Source of the DNA: Hyphomicrobiales bacterium
GTDB taxonomy: Bacteria; Pseudomonadota; Alphaproteobacteria; Rhizobiales; Beijerinckiaceae
DNA length: 64,000 bases
Direction of reading: 5' to 3'
Assembly (NCBI GenBank): GCA_028290285.1
Contig: JAQGKD010000122.1
Location: 1 to 64,000, forward strand
The translations under genes and the position numbers were made by a program. Within the stretch, counting starts at the first letter, position 1. Each line of letters starts with the position of its first letter. Of the stretch, positions 46,965 to 55,569 are shown one piece after another. The notes under the pieces were generated by a model. That model worked only from the letters and a program-made list of their open reading frames with translations. It was not told the DNA's origin and made no database searches.

Positions 46965-47546
46965 ATGAGCCAGAATTCCAGGAGAGATCTTCTCCTGAAA
47001 GGTGCAGTCTTCGCCGCCGGCAGCGCCGTGGGTCTCCCTGCGCTCGCCCAGGCTGGGCGCCCGCAGAAGTTTTCGACCAACGAACTGGTCGACAACGGGC
47101 ATCGGTTCTTTGGATCGGTCTCGCGCGGTCTCGCCACGGTTGTCGAAGAGGCGACCAAAAGGTGGGGCCAGCCGAACGCCTACATTCTGGGGCAGGAAGC
47201 CTCCGGCGCTTTCGTCGCGGGGGCGCGTTATGGCGAAGGGGTTATGTACACCCGCAACGCGGGCGACCAGAAGATCTACTGGCAGGGCCCTTCGCTGGGT
47301 TTCGACGCCGGCGCCGACGGCGACCGCACCATGATCCTCGTCTATAATCTGCCAGCCACCAACGCGATCTACCAGCGGTTCGGCGGCGTGGACGGCTCGG
47401 CTTATCTTGTCGGCGGCTTTGGCTTCACCGCGCTGACGGCCAACGACATCGTTCTTGTGCCGATCCGCTCCGGCGTGGGCGCGCGGCTCGGGATCAACCT
47501 CGGCTATCTCAAATTTACCTCGAGCTCGACGTGGAATCCGTTTTGA
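46965..47546 (+). CDS. DUF1134 envelope protein (EipA-like)
   Basis: 193 residues. A signal peptide with a twin-arginine-like SRRDLLLKG is followed by a hydrophobic stretch and an AQA cleavage region (~28-30), so the protein is probably exported to the periplasm. The DUF1134 core follows: GHRFFGSVSRGLATVVEEA, YILGQEASGAFVAGARYGEG, Gly-rich turns and a C-terminal GARLGINLGYLKF. In Brucella the family member EipA supports envelope integrity and its gene is a direct CtrA target. A TTAACC lies 162 bases upstream. Family assignment is firm; function here is inference. Confidence 0.85.
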   Translation: MSQNSRRDLLLKGAVFAAGSAVGLPALAQAGRPQKFSTNELVDNGHRFFGSVSRGLATVVEEATKRWGQPNAYILGQEASGAFVAGARYGEGVMYTRNAGDQKIYWQGPSLGFDAGADGDRTMILVYNLPATNAIYQRFGGVDGSAYLVGGFGFTALTANDIVLVPIRSGVGARLGINLGYLKFTSSSTWNPF

Positions 47547-47667
47547 CACCAGTGTGTCTGGGTGAAGCAACTCCGAGACGATCAGCAAGCGCGCCTCCAT
47601 GCTTTGATTTCGGCAGGCGACGTGGCATGTTCATGCCTATTAGCGATACCCAGGCGAGCGCCGTTCC

Positions 47668-48855
47668 GTGATCGAACAAGTGATGATCTTCGCTCTCGGG
47701 GTCCTCGTCGCAGGATTGCTGGGGCTCATGTTCCTGCCCGCGTTCTGGCGGCGTGCAGTGCGCCTTTCGGCGCGCCGTATCGAGATGCAGCTGCCTCTTT
47801 CCATGAGCGAGATCGTGGCCGAGCGGGATCTGCTTCGGGCCGAATTCGCGGTCGTCCAGCGCCGGCTGGAACAGCGCATTGAAAAGCTCGGCGATGCCCG
47901 CGTAAACGACATGAGTGAAATCGGCCGCAAGAGCCTGCTGGTTGCAAAGCAGGCGGGAGAACTGGCGGACCTTCGCGCCGACATGGCGCGGCTCGAGGCC
48001 TCGCTCGCCCAGGCACAGGCCGAAGGCATCGACGCGCGTGCGCAACTCGGCGCAGCCTTGAAAGAAGTGTATGACGTTAGCGATGTTCGCGAACGCAACT
48101 TAGTGGTTTCGGGCCATGCCGAGGCGCTTCAGCATCTTGCCGAGGAACGCAGGCTTGTCGTCGCCGGGCTTGAAACGCGGATAGCGGGACTCGATCTGCG
48201 CGTGGGCGATCTGCAGGGTGAACTGGCGTCGCACGAGCGGGCGCTGCTGGCCAAGCACGCCGTGCTGGAACGGCTCACAGAAGAACGCGATCGCACACGT
48301 GTGGATGCAGCCGGCTACGCAACCAAGATTGCAACACTCCATCGCAACCTCGAAGAGCGCGATCGCAAGATTTCCGCGCTCGACGACGCGCTCGCGGAGA
48401 TGGCGCGCAGCAAGGCCGCGCTGGAGCGTCAGTTGCAGGAAAGCCGCCGCGGGGAGGAGGATCGCGCCGCACGCGAGCCTGAAGCCCGCAGTATTTTCGA
48501 GCGCCAGCTCGAGGCTGCCCGCAAGAACGAACGCAAGCTGATCGGCGACATCGAGGCCCTGCGCGCCGAGAAGGGCGCATTGCAGGGCGCGCTGGAAACC
48601 GTGCGGGCCGAATCCGGGCGCGATCGTGTGCAGCGCCGCATCAAGGCGGTGGACAAGGACGCGGATGCGGAGGCGAAGCTGCGCAACTCCATTTCCGAGC
48701 TCGGGGCGGAGGTGTTGCGCATCGCCGCTGCGCTCGAGGGCGACGAAGCGCCCAGAGGGCCTCGTCCGGTGCCCAGTTCAGCCCAGGACAATCTCCTGGC
48801 GGACAAGCCCGAAAAGCGGGCTCTCGTCTCGCCGGCGGGCGGCAGCGCACCCTGA
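47668..48855 (+). CDS. Membrane-anchored coiled-coil protein, function unknown
   Basis: 395 residues from a GTG at 47668. One membrane helix lies at ~residues 5-27 and the rest is cytoplasmic, extremely rich in Glu, Arg, Ala and Leu, with long heptad-like coiled coil from ~45 to ~350. The C-terminus is Pro-rich and disordered. The shape recalls envelope or cell-division scaffolds, but no named family is recognised. It follows the DUF1134 gene by 121 bases, which might imply a shared envelope role; this is inference. It is convergent with the P450 gene. Confidence 0.7.
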   Translation: MIEQVMIFALGVLVAGLLGLMFLPAFWRRAVRLSARRIEMQLPLSMSEIVAERDLLRAEFAVVQRRLEQRIEKLGDARVNDMSEIGRKSLLVAKQAGELADLRADMARLEASLAQAQAEGIDARAQLGAALKEVYDVSDVRERNLVVSGHAEALQHLAEERRLVVAGLETRIAGLDLRVGDLQGELASHERALLAKHAVLERLTEERDRTRVDAAGYATKIATLHRNLEERDRKISALDDALAEMARSKAALERQLQESRRGEEDRAAREPEARSIFERQLEAARKNERKLIGDIEALRAEKGALQGALETVRAESGRDRVQRRIKAVDKDADAEAKLRNSISELGAEVLRIAAALEGDEAPRGPRPVPSSAQDNLLADKPEKRALVSPAGGSAP

Positions 48856-48868
48856 AAGGCATGCACGT

Positions 48869-50281
48869 TTAGCGGTGGCGCAGGATCACCGGCATTCCGC
48901 CCCTGGGCCGCAGGGTCACCCGCTGGACCGGCTCGGGCACGTGTCCGGGGACGGCGTCGAGTCTGACATGCCGTAGAACCTCCGCCAGAATGATGGTCGC
49001 TTCCTGAAGTGCGAAGCTGGCGCCAATGCAGACGCGCGGGCCTGCACCGAAGGGCAGATAGGCATAGCGGTCGATCCTGTCCCGGTTCCCCGGCAGGAAG
49101 CGCGTGGGATCGAAGAGATCAGGATCCGTCCAGAGCCTGCGATGCCGGTGCAGGAGCCATGGCGAGATGACGACGCGCGCACCGGCGCGGATACGATGCC
49201 CGGCGAGCCTGTCGGAGCCGATCGCCTCACGGCTGAGCGATGCGGCGGGTGGGTAAAGCCGCAGGGCCTCGTCGATGACCGCGCGCGTGACCGGCAGCCG
49301 GTCGGGGTCGAGATGCGCGGTCTCGCCTTCGGCCAGTGTATCGACCTCCTCTTCCGCGCGGCGCCGCCACGCGGGGTGGGTAGCCAGCAGGTAGATCGAC
49401 CAGGTCAGCGCATTGGCCGTGGTCTCGTGCCCCGCGCCGATGAAGGTGAGAATATTCGCGCGGATTTCGCTTTCGCCGAGGCCTCGGCCGGTCTGGGGAT
49501 CGGCGGCCCCCATCAGCAGGGTCAAGAGGTCGGAATGCTCTGCTTGAAGCGACTTGCCGCCCGCCTCAAGCGACTTGCGTCTGTTTTCGATGATGCCCTC
49601 TACAGCCTGCGCGAAGAAGGCCAGCGCAGGGGCTGCCCGCCCGCGCCCCGGGCGGGGCACCCAATCGGGGAAGCCGAGGATATCGAAGGGTTCGATCCGG
49701 CCCGCCGTGTCGAAATAGCGCGTGACCGCCTCGATGAATTGCGTGGGGTCGCGGCCCAGCCCTTCGGGAAAAATTGTGCGTTCGAGCACGTCGAGAGTGA
49801 CGCGCGAAAATTCCGCCGCGATGTCGATCTGGCGGCCTTCGCGCTGTCGTCGCAATCGGGTGACGAGCCATGCGGCCGAGTCCGCCATGGCGGGACGGAA
49901 GCGCGCGACCGTGCGTGGCGTGAACAGGGGCGCAAGCGCGCGCCGCTGAATGCGCCACTCCTCCCCGTCTGCGGTCAAAAGCCCATGTGCCAGGCCCGGA
50001 CCCAGCAGCCGCAATTGAAGGGCGTCCTTGCGGTAGTTGCTCGCATTGTCGACGAGGACGTGGCGGATGGCGGCGCTGTCGTTGACGACGCAGAGGTCGC
50101 CGAGAATCGTGCTGCCAGAGAGGAAGGGCTCTTCGTAATGCGCACGCGTCCAGGTGAGTAGCGGATTGGTGCGCAGCGCCCGCAGGAGTCCGAGCGTGCC
50201 CAGCGGCCTTTCGCGTGGCTTAGGTGCGGGCGGCCTCGGCGGAGCGGCGTGCGCGGGGGGCCGTGAGCGTTCATGCAGCAT
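48869..50281 (-). CDS. Cytochrome P450
   Basis: 470 residues, soluble bacterial length. Hallmarks: GAGHETTANALTW in the I-helix (oxygen activation, ~290), EALRLYPP in the K-helix (ExxR, ~350) and FGAGPRVCIGASFAL (heme Cys ligand, ~415). The first ~25 residues are Pro-rich, not a membrane anchor. No ferredoxin or reductase gene is adjacent, so electron donors come from elsewhere. The pattern resembles self-standing bacterial P450s that oxidise fatty acids or other hydrophobic substrates; the substrate is unknown. It ends 13 bases from the convergent coiled-coil gene. Confidence 0.92.
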   Translation of the reverse strand: MLHERSRPPAHAAPPRPPAPKPRERPLGTLGLLRALRTNPLLTWTRAHYEEPFLSGSTILGDLCVVNDSAAIRHVLVDNASNYRKDALQLRLLGPGLAHGLLTADGEEWRIQRRALAPLFTPRTVARFRPAMADSAAWLVTRLRRQREGRQIDIAAEFSRVTLDVLERTIFPEGLGRDPTQFIEAVTRYFDTAGRIEPFDILGFPDWVPRPGRGRAAPALAFFAQAVEGIIENRRKSLEAGGKSLQAEHSDLLTLLMGAADPQTGRGLGESEIRANILTFIGAGHETTANALTWSIYLLATHPAWRRRAEEEVDTLAEGETAHLDPDRLPVTRAVIDEALRLYPPAASLSREAIGSDRLAGHRIRAGARVVISPWLLHRHRRLWTDPDLFDPTRFLPGNRDRIDRYAYLPFGAGPRVCIGASFALQEATIILAEVLRHVRLDAVPGHVPEPVQRVTLRPRGGMPVILRHR

Positions 50282-50489
50282 ATCGGCGGCTCCGGTCGGG
50301 ACGAGTTCCCACCCTCCTGAGATGGCCCCGAACGCGCGCCGGACAAGGCGTCGCCGCGGTGTCCTTCGACGCCCCTTTGTCGCGGTTTGGGATCTTGGGG
50401 CAAGAGAAAGACGGCGAGACGGCGCCGAAGGCCTTGCGGATCGCAGCTCCGCTCGGTATAGAACCGGCTCCGCGCCAAAAGCGCGTGCC

Positions 50490-50565
50490 GCTCCCTTCGT
50501 CTAGTGGCCCAGGACGTCGCCCTCTCACGGCGAAAACACCGGTTCGAGTCCGGTAGGGAGCACCA
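50490..50565 (+). tRNA. tRNA-Glu (CTC)
   Basis: 76 bases with encoded CCA. The acceptor GCTCCCT pairs with AGGGAGC. The anticodon loop CTCTCAC, between TCGCC and GGCGA, gives CTC. The T arm CCGGTTCGAGTCCGG is standard. Confidence 0.95.
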
Positions 50566-50961
50566 ATATAATCAACGCCTTACGCCGTTCTGAGTAACCG
50601 CCGTTCACATTTGGACAGGCTTGGGACAGTGTTGGCTGGAGCGCCGGACACGAGCGTCGCCGCGTGTGTTCCTTGTGACACATCAGCCGGACGGCCCGAA
50701 TCCAGCATGGCTGATTACGACGGAAGTCGAAGCCCCGTTGCTCGACGAACGCTCTTTGACGGCGTCTGAGATCGCAGCCACCACGTGCAACGGCTAATGA
50801 TTCCCTGAACGCGTCAAGCGACCGGTTCCGATGTGGCCGTAACCACTCTGACCGAGTTCATAGCGATCCTTACGACTTCCTTATGAGCGTATCCCGTCTT
50901 GCGAATGGCATGACAACGCCGATCGGGGTGAGGATCCCACCGTCCGAAACAGGAGCTGGCC
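50566..50961. other. Intergenic region upstream of the kdp operon
   Basis: 396 bases without a supportable gene. Near its right end is a direct repeat TCCTTA (50867 and 50878) at 11-base spacing, a plausible KdpE site. No confident -35/-10 pair was seen. The kdp promoter is expected in the last 150 bases. Confidence 0.5.
50867..50883 (+). promoter_or_regulatory. Candidate KdpE-binding direct repeat
   Basis: TCCTTA occurs at 50867-50872 and again at 50878-50883, a period of 11 bases, about one helical turn. OmpR-family regulators bind such direct repeats. It lies 79 bases upstream of the first kdp gene. Confidence 0.35.
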
Positions 50962-51045
50962 ATGGCCGATCTGATCTACGCGGGGCTCGGCATAGCCCTG
51001 ATCCTGCTGATGTCTCTCTACGCCTTCGCCCTCGAGCGCGTCTGA
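50962..51045 (+). CDS. 27-residue membrane micropeptide preceding kdpF
   Basis: A short ORF with an AGGAG Shine-Dalgarno sequence upstream, encoding MADLIYAGLGIALILLMSLY followed by AFALERV. It is a single transmembrane helix with an acidic start and a charged end. Its stop is 10 bases before kdpF, whose Shine-Dalgarno (GAGGAGG) overlaps that stop. Size and position suggest a small Kdp-associated peptide; function unknown. Similar tiny proteins precede kdpF in other proteobacteria, from memory. Confidence 0.65.
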   Translation: MADLIYAGLGIALILLMSLYAFALERV

Positions 51046-51055
51046 GGAGGCTCAC

Positions 51056-51142
51056 ATGACCGAAGCCTTGATTGGCCTCGCCGTCGCGCTGGCGCTCGGC
51101 ATCTATCTCGTCATCACCCTGATCAGCCCCGAGCGCTTCTGA
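51056..51142 (+). CDS. kdpF: K+-transporting ATPase subunit KdpF
   Basis: 28 residues, one transmembrane helix, ending in ISPERF, which is typical of KdpF. KdpF stabilises the KdpABC complex in the membrane. A GAGGAGG Shine-Dalgarno sequence lies 5 bases before the ATG. kdpA follows after 21 bases. Confidence 0.88.
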   Translation: MTEALIGLAVALALGIYLVITLISPERF

Positions 51143-51163
51143 GCGCCGGGCGGGAGCAACTCC

Positions 51164-52873
51164 ATGTCCACAATCGGCTGGGCCCAGATCGCCCTGACCT
51201 TCGCACTCGTCCTTGCGGCGGCGGTGCCGCTTGGCGCCTATATGGCCAAGGTTTTTTCAGGCGGCCACACCTTTGTTTCGCCCGTGTTAGCCCCTCTGGA
51301 GCGAGGCTTCTATCGCGCAGCGGGGATCGACCCGACGCGGGAGCAAAACTGGCTCTCCTATGGGCTTGCTATGCTGACGTTCAGCGTCGCCGGTTTCGCC
51401 TCGCTTTACGCGATCCTGCGGCTTCAGGCCTATCTGCCCTGGAACCCGCAGGGGTTCGACGGTGTGCCCCCGGATCTTGCCTTCAATACCGCGGTCAGTT
51501 TCGTGACCAACACGAATTGGCAGGCCTATGGCGGCGAGACGACCATGAGTCATTTCTCGCAAATGGCTGGGCTCGCGGTGCACAACTTTCTGTCCGCAGC
51601 CACCGGCATCGCGCTGGCCGTCGCCGTCACCCGCGCCTTTGCGCGCACGGGTGCCGCGACGTTGGGCAATTTCTGGGTCGATCTCACCCGCGCCACGCTT
51701 TACGTGCTTCTACCGCTGTCTATCCTTGTAGCGCTGGCCTTCGTCGCGCTCGGCGTGCCCCAGACGCTGGCGGGGTCGGCCGACGCCACGACACTGGAAG
51801 GCGTGAAACAGATAATCGCGCTCGGCCCCGTCGCGAGCCAGGAGGCGATCAAGCAGCTCGGTACGAATGGCGGCGGATTTCTGAACGCCAATTCCGCGCA
51901 TCCCTTCGAAAACCCGAATGCTCTCTCGAACCTGCTGTCGATCTTCAGCATGCTCGTCGTCTCGGCAGCGCTGCCCATCGCCTTCGGCCGTCTGGTCGGC
52001 GCGCGACGTCAGGGCTATGCGCTCCTCGCCGCGATGGCGCTGCTGCTGATTGCCGGTGTCGCCATCGTCTATGCGGCTGAAACCTCGGGCAATCCGCTGC
52101 TGACCGCGCTCGGGCTGGATCCGGCGATGGGCAATATGGAAGGCAAGGAAGTGCGGTTCGGGCAGGCGATGACTGCCCTTTTCGTGGCGGTGACGACGGG
52201 TCTGTCCTGTGGCGCCGTAAATGCGATGCACGCCTCGCTGACTCCGCTCGGAGGCTTCGTGCCGCTGTTCCTCATCCAGCTCGGCGAAGTTCTGCCGGGT
52301 GGCGTCGGGTCGGGCCTCTACGGGATGATCGTCTTCGCGATCCTCGCCGTTTTCGTCGCTGGCCTCATGGTGGGACGCACACCGGAATTTCTTGGCAAGA
52401 AGATCGAGGCGCGGGAAATGAAGCTCGCCATGCTGGCGGTCCTCATCCTGCCCCTGGTGATCCTCGGGTTCGCGTCGGTCGCCGTCATGCTGCCCGCTGC
52501 CCTGGCGAGTCTCGCCAATGCGGGCCCGCACGGGCTGACGGAAATTCTCTACGCCTATTCGTCGGCCGCAGGGAACAACGGCTCGGCCTTCGCGGGGCTC
52601 AACGCCAACACGCCGTGGTTCAACACGACGCTTGGTATTTCTATGTTGCTCGGCCGCTTCGCCTATGTCGTGCCGGTTCTGGCCATCGCGGGATCTATCG
52701 CGGCGAAGAAGCGCGTGCCCGCCTCGGCGGGCACGTTCCCCACAGATACGCCGCTCTTCGTCGGTCTTCTCGTCGGCGTCATCCTCATCCTCGGCGGGTT
52801 GCAGTTCTTCCCCGCTCTCGCTCTCGGGCCGATCGTCGAGCACGTGCTGATGCTCGCCGGCCAGACCTTCTGA
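51164..52873 (+). CDS. kdpA: K+-transporting ATPase subunit A
   Basis: 569 residues with about 10 membrane helices. KdpA is the channel-like, potassium-binding subunit of the KdpFABC pump. The four degenerate selectivity-filter repeats are seen, for example [15 protein letters not shown] (~110), [21 protein letters not shown] (~230), [10 protein letters not shown] (~345) and the [14 protein letters not shown] segment (~468). Second core gene of the operon; kdpB starts 12 bases later. Confidence 0.95.
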   Translation: MSTIGWAQIALTFALVLAAAVPLGAYMAKVFSGGHTFVSPVLAPLERGFYRAAGIDPTREQNWLSYGLAMLTFSVAGFASLYAILRLQAYLPWNPQGFDGVPPDLAFNTAVSFVTNTNWQAYGGETTMSHFSQMAGLAVHNFLSAATGIALAVAVTRAFARTGAATLGNFWVDLTRATLYVLLPLSILVALAFVALGVPQTLAGSADATTLEGVKQIIALGPVASQEAIKQLGTNGGGFLNANSAHPFENPNALSNLLSIFSMLVVSAALPIAFGRLVGARRQGYALLAAMALLLIAGVAIVYAAETSGNPLLTALGLDPAMGNMEGKEVRFGQAMTALFVAVTTGLSCGAVNAMHASLTPLGGFVPLFLIQLGEVLPGGVGSGLYGMIVFAILAVFVAGLMVGRTPEFLGKKIEAREMKLAMLAVLILPLVILGFASVAVMLPAALASLANAGPHGLTEILYAYSSAAGNNGSAFAGLNANTPWFNTTLGISMLLGRFAYVVPVLAIAGSIAAKKRVPASAGTFPTDTPLFVGLLVGVILILGGLQFFPALALGPIVEHVLMLAGQTF

Positions 52874-52885
52874 CGGAGATCCCCG

Positions 52886-54940
52886 ATGTCCAAGAAATCA
52901 ATTGCGCCGGCTCTGTTCGATGCCGGCATTCTGGGGCCGGCCGCGCTCGATGCGGTGCGCAAGCTCGATCCCCGCAGCCTCGCGCGAACCCCGGTCATCT
53001 TCACGACCGAAGTGGTCGCGGCGCTGGTCACCGCGCTCTGGGTGCGGGATCTCGCGCAGGGGCAAGGCGGCGCCGGTTTCTCCGGGCAGATCGCCGCCTG
53101 GCTCTGGTTCACCGTCCTCTTCGCCACTTTCGCGGAAGCGGTCGCGGAGGGGCGCGGCAAGGCGCAGGCCGCCAGCCTGCGGCGCACGCGCAGCGACACG
53201 CACGCCAAGCGCCTGCTGGACCCCAAAAACCTGGGCGTACTCTACGGGGGCGTGAACGCGCTCGACCTGATTGTCGGTGATGTCGTGCTTGTCGAGGCGG
53301 GCGATCTCATCCCATCCGACGGCGAGATCGTCGAAGGCGTCGCTTCGGTCAACGAATCCGCCATCACCGGTGAATCCGCACCCGTCATCCGCGAAGCGGG
53401 CGGCGACCGGTCCGCGGTCACCGGCGGCACCAGCGTTCTCTCCGACTGGTTGAAGGTGCGGATCACCGCTGCGCCGGGCTCGACTTTCATCGACCGCATG
53501 ATCGCCCTCGTCGAGGGCGCGAAACGTCAGAAGACGCCGAACGAACTCGCGCTTTCGATCCTGCTCTCAGGCATGACGCTGATCTTCCTGATCGCCGTCG
53601 TGACGCTCTGGGGTCTTGCGGGCTATTCGGGAACGGTTGTCTCGGTCGTGGTGCTGGTGGCGCTGCTCGTGACGCTCATTCCCACGACCATCGGCGGCCT
53701 GCTCTCGTCCATCGGCATCGCGGGCATGGATCGCCTGATCCGGTTCAATGTCATCGCGACGTCAGGCCGATCGGTGGAAGCGGCAGGCGACGTTGACACG
53801 CTGCTTCTCGACAAGACCGGCACGATCACTTTCGGCAACCGCATGGCGACCGAGTTCCTGCCGGTGCCTGCCGTCGACGAGAAGGTGCTGGCAGAAGCGG
53901 CTTTGCTGGCGAGTCTTTCTGACGAAACGCCGGAGGGCCGCTCCATCGTCGCCCTCGCGATAACGGAATACGGCCTCTCCGAACCGGACTTCAGCGCCAA
54001 AAAAACGACCATCATCCCCTTCGCCGCGCAGACACGCATCTCGGGCATCGACATCGACCTGCGCTCGATCCGCAAGGGCGCGGTCGATGCCATCCTGCGG
54101 TTCACGAATACGCCGATCGAGCGCGCGCCTGCGGAGTTCCGGCAGGCCGTCGACCGCGTGGCCCGCAGCGGCGGCACCCCGCTCGCTGTCGCCGAGAACG
54201 GCAGGCTGCTCGGCGTCATCCACCTCAAGGACGTCATCAAGCCCAACATCAAGGAGCGATTCGCGGCGCTGCGGGCCATGGGCATCAAGACCGTCATGGT
54301 GACGGGCGACAACCCCGTCACGGCGGCGGCCATTGCCTCGGAAGCGGGCGTCGACGATTTCATCGCGGAGGCCACCCCTGAAGACAAGCTCGCCTATATC
54401 CGCAGGGACCAGAAGGGCGGCCGCCTGATCGCCATGTGCGGCGATGGCACCAACGACGCGCCCGCGCTCGCGCAGGCGGATGTGGGCGTCGCCATGCAGA
54501 GCGGCACGCAGGCGGCACGCGAGGCAGGAAACATGGTCGATCTCGATTCCAATCCGACCAAGCTCATCGAGATCGTCGAGATCGGCAAGCAGCTCCTGAT
54601 GACGCGCGGGTCGCTCACCACATTCTCCATCGCCAACGACGTGGCCAAATATTTCGCGATCCTTCCGGCCTTGTTCGTCGCCACCTATCCGCAACTCGGC
54701 GCGCTGAACGTCATGCGGCTCGCCTCGCCGCAATCGGCGATCCTGTCGGCCGTGATCTTCAATGCGCTCATCATCATCGCACTCATCCCCCTGGCGCTCA
54801 GGGGTGTCGCCTACCGGCCCATCGGCGCCAACGCGCTGCTACGCCGCAACCTGCTCGTCTACGGGCTGGGCGGCCTCGTCCTGCCCTTCATCGGCATCAA
54901 GGCGATTGATCTCGTCATCGCCGCTCTCCATCTGGCCTGA
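52886..54940 (+). CDS. kdpB: K+-transporting P-type ATPase subunit B
   Basis: 684 residues. KdpB is the ATP-hydrolysing P-type subunit. The phosphorylated Asp lies in [14 protein letters not shown] (~308), the TGES loop appears as [13 protein letters not shown] (~158), and the nucleotide-binding and hinge motifs [24 protein letters not shown] and [17 protein letters not shown] are intact. About 7 membrane helices. Standard length and order in kdpFABC. Confidence 0.96.
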   Translation: MSKKSIAPALFDAGILGPAALDAVRKLDPRSLARTPVIFTTEVVAALVTALWVRDLAQGQGGAGFSGQIAAWLWFTVLFATFAEAVAEGRGKAQAASLRRTRSDTHAKRLLDPKNLGVLYGGVNALDLIVGDVVLVEAGDLIPSDGEIVEGVASVNESAITGESAPVIREAGGDRSAVTGGTSVLSDWLKVRITAAPGSTFIDRMIALVEGAKRQKTPNELALSILLSGMTLIFLIAVVTLWGLAGYSGTVVSVVVLVALLVTLIPTTIGGLLSSIGIAGMDRLIRFNVIATSGRSVEAAGDVDTLLLDKTGTITFGNRMATEFLPVPAVDEKVLAEAALLASLSDETPEGRSIVALAITEYGLSEPDFSAKKTTIIPFAAQTRISGIDIDLRSIRKGAVDAILRFTNTPIERAPAEFRQAVDRVARSGGTPLAVAENGRLLGVIHLKDVIKPNIKERFAALRAMGIKTVMVTGDNPVTAAAIASEAGVDDFIAEATPEDKLAYIRRDQKGGRLIAMCGDGTNDAPALAQADVGVAMQSGTQAAREAGNMVDLDSNPTKLIEIVEIGKQLLMTRGSLTTFSIANDVAKYFAILPALFVATYPQLGALNVMRLASPQSAILSAVIFNALIIIALIPLALRGVAYRPIGANALLRRNLLVYGLGGLVLPFIGIKAIDLVIAALHLA

Positions 54941-54950
54941 GGAAGCTCAC

Positions 54951-55553
54951 ATGATCCAGCACCTTCGTCCCGCCATCGTCCTCATGGCCCTGTTCACGCT
55001 GCTGACCGGCGTCGCCTATCCGCTGGCGATCACCGGCCTCGCGGCCATCGTCGCGCCGGACGCGGCGCGTGGATCCCTGCTCACGCGAGATGGCATCGTG
55101 GTCGGCTCGGCACTCATCGGCCAGAATTTTTCGGCGCCGCGCTATTTCCATCCGCGCCCATCGGCGACCAGCGCGCCCGATCCTGCGGACGCCTCCAAGA
55201 CCGTCGATGCGCCCTATAACGCAGCCAATTCGTCCGGCTCCAACCTCGGGCCCCTCTCTCGGAAGCTGATCGAGCGTGTGAAGGGCGATGTCGATGCGCT
55301 GCGGCGGGAGGGCGTTTCCCTCATCCCCGCCGATGCGGTGACAACCTCCGCTTCCGGCCTCGATCCGCATGTCTCGCCTGCAGCGGCGCTGATGCAGGTG
55401 CCTCGCGTGGCGGGTGAGAGGAACCTGCCGCAGGACCGCGTGCGTGGTCTGATCGAGGCGCATGTCGAGGGGCCCTTGTTCGGAATCCTCGGCGAACCCC
55501 GCGTCAATGTCCTGCTCCTCAACATGGCCTTGGATCAGGTAAGGTCGCCCTGA
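54951..55553 (+). CDS. kdpC: K+-transporting ATPase subunit C
   Basis: 200 residues with one N-terminal membrane helix (~8-30) and a periplasmic/soluble domain containing GQNFSAPRYFHPRPSA (~58), YNAANSSGSNLGPLS (~90) and GLDPHVSPAAA (~140), all characteristic of KdpC. KdpC helps assemble KdpA with KdpB. A GAGG-type Shine-Dalgarno sequence precedes the ATG, and kdpD starts 16 bases after the stop. Confidence 0.95.
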   Translation: MIQHLRPAIVLMALFTLLTGVAYPLAITGLAAIVAPDAARGSLLTRDGIVVGSALIGQNFSAPRYFHPRPSATSAPDPADASKTVDAPYNAANSSGSNLGPLSRKLIERVKGDVDALRREGVSLIPADAVTTSASGLDPHVSPAAALMQVPRVAGERNLPQDRVRGLIEAHVEGPLFGILGEPRVNVLLLNMALDQVRSP

Positions 55554-55569
55554 GGAGACGATTGATCCG

